Assembly: GCA_007131555.1 (NCBI GenBank)
Contig: SLQH01000171.1
Coordinates: 1-5,143, forward strand
DNA: 5,143 nt
From: Planctomycetota bacterium
GTDB taxonomy: Bacteria > Planctomycetota > UBA11346
Direction: 5' to 3'
Shown in pieces: positions 4,943-5,143 of the stretch. Within the stretch, counting starts at the first letter, position 1; every line of letters starts with the position of its first letter. Below the pieces are notes generated by a model. That model did no database searches and was not told where the DNA came from. It worked only from the letters and a program-made list of their open reading frames with translations. The position numbers and the translations under genes are program-made.

Positions 4943-5143
4943 CTGACAAGACGCGGGCGCTTTCAGTCGCCATCGCTGTGATGGTGGTCGTTGTGATATC
5001 GGTGGGGACATTGGGCTGTGCCCGCCATCAGGGTGATCTGTGGCAGCCTGAAGACGACAGACCTTATGGCAGGGCTATCATAGATTATGCCATCATAACG
5101 CATCTGTTCGCCGACTTGCGAGAGGGGGGGCGCGTCCATGTGA
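4936..5143 (+). CDS. Probable lipoprotein, N-terminal part (truncated by window edge)
   Basis: An open frame of 69 codons that runs off the right edge. After the basic-containing start VTDKTR come residues 8-27, a hydrophobic segment rich in valine, ending GTLG before Cys28. This fits the general lipoprotein signal pattern (small/hydrophobic, hydrophobic, Gly, then Cys), although Thr at -3 is less common than Leu. The mature part visible (ARHQGDLWQPEDDRPYGRAIIDYAII and on) has no family I recognise. The upstream frame is closed by TAG at 4879 and ATG 4936 is the first start in it; GTG at 4939 follows at once. No good ribosome-binding sequence is seen (TCAGG is 13 bases away), which lowers confidence. 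A 7-G run at 5124-5130 near the window end could hide a frameshift. It would be a membrane-anchored protein of unknown job, divergent from the other exported protein. Confidence 0.55.
   Translation, partial: MVTDKTRALSVAIAVMVVVVISVGTLGCARHQGDLWQPEDDRPYGRAIIDYAIITHLFADLREGGRVHV

Overview
The window looks like a carbohydrate-degradation locus from a free-living or gut bacterium with a fairly GC-rich genome. The enzyme genes read about 60-65 % G+C. A cytoplasmic-type S1 sulfatase, an alpha-L-fucosidase and an alpha-L-rhamnosidase, set divergently from an AraC-type activator, is a combination typical of the Planctomycetota/Verrucomicrobiota/Lentisphaerota/Kiritimatiellota group. That assignment is an inference from gene content and protein style; nothing here fixes the phylum. 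Both ends cut through open reading frames, so the first and last genes are partial.

Region 1-2864 (minus strand) is a tight three-gene operon, read sulfatase (2864-1551), GH29 alpha-L-fucosidase (1532-411), GH78-like alpha-L-rhamnosidase (414 to beyond the left edge). The first two genes are 18 bases apart. The last two overlap by 4 bases (ATGA). None of the three has a visible signal peptide, which suggests that imported sulfated fucose/rhamnose oligosaccharides are trimmed in the cytoplasm: desulfation, then removal of fucose, then of rhamnose.

Region 2865-3048 is the divergent control region. It contains a 12-base direct repeat, CATTnTATTCAT, whose two copies start exactly 21 bases apart (3012 and 3033). 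This is the classical geometry of tandem AraC half-sites. They lie just upstream of a plausible minus-strand promoter for the operon and on top of a plausible promoter for the regulator itself. Region 3049-3924 (plus) encodes the AraC-family regulator.

Region 3965-4657 (minus) encodes an exported protein of unknown function. It is much more AT-rich than its neighbours (4141-4320 counts 68 G+C in 180), so it may be acquired or under different constraints. Its start is preceded by a perfect hairpin directly abutting the Shine-Dalgarno sequence. Region 4658-4935 is non-coding as far as can be seen. At 4936 a plus-strand gene for a probable lipoprotein begins, its start codon inside a 17-base palindrome, and runs off the right edge.

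The most notable points are the tandem 21-base repeat in the divergent control region, a sulfatase that keeps its formylglycine and metal motifs but appears to lack exactly the KWHL part of the GKWHLG substrate-sulfate motif, and the unusual structured starts of several genes.
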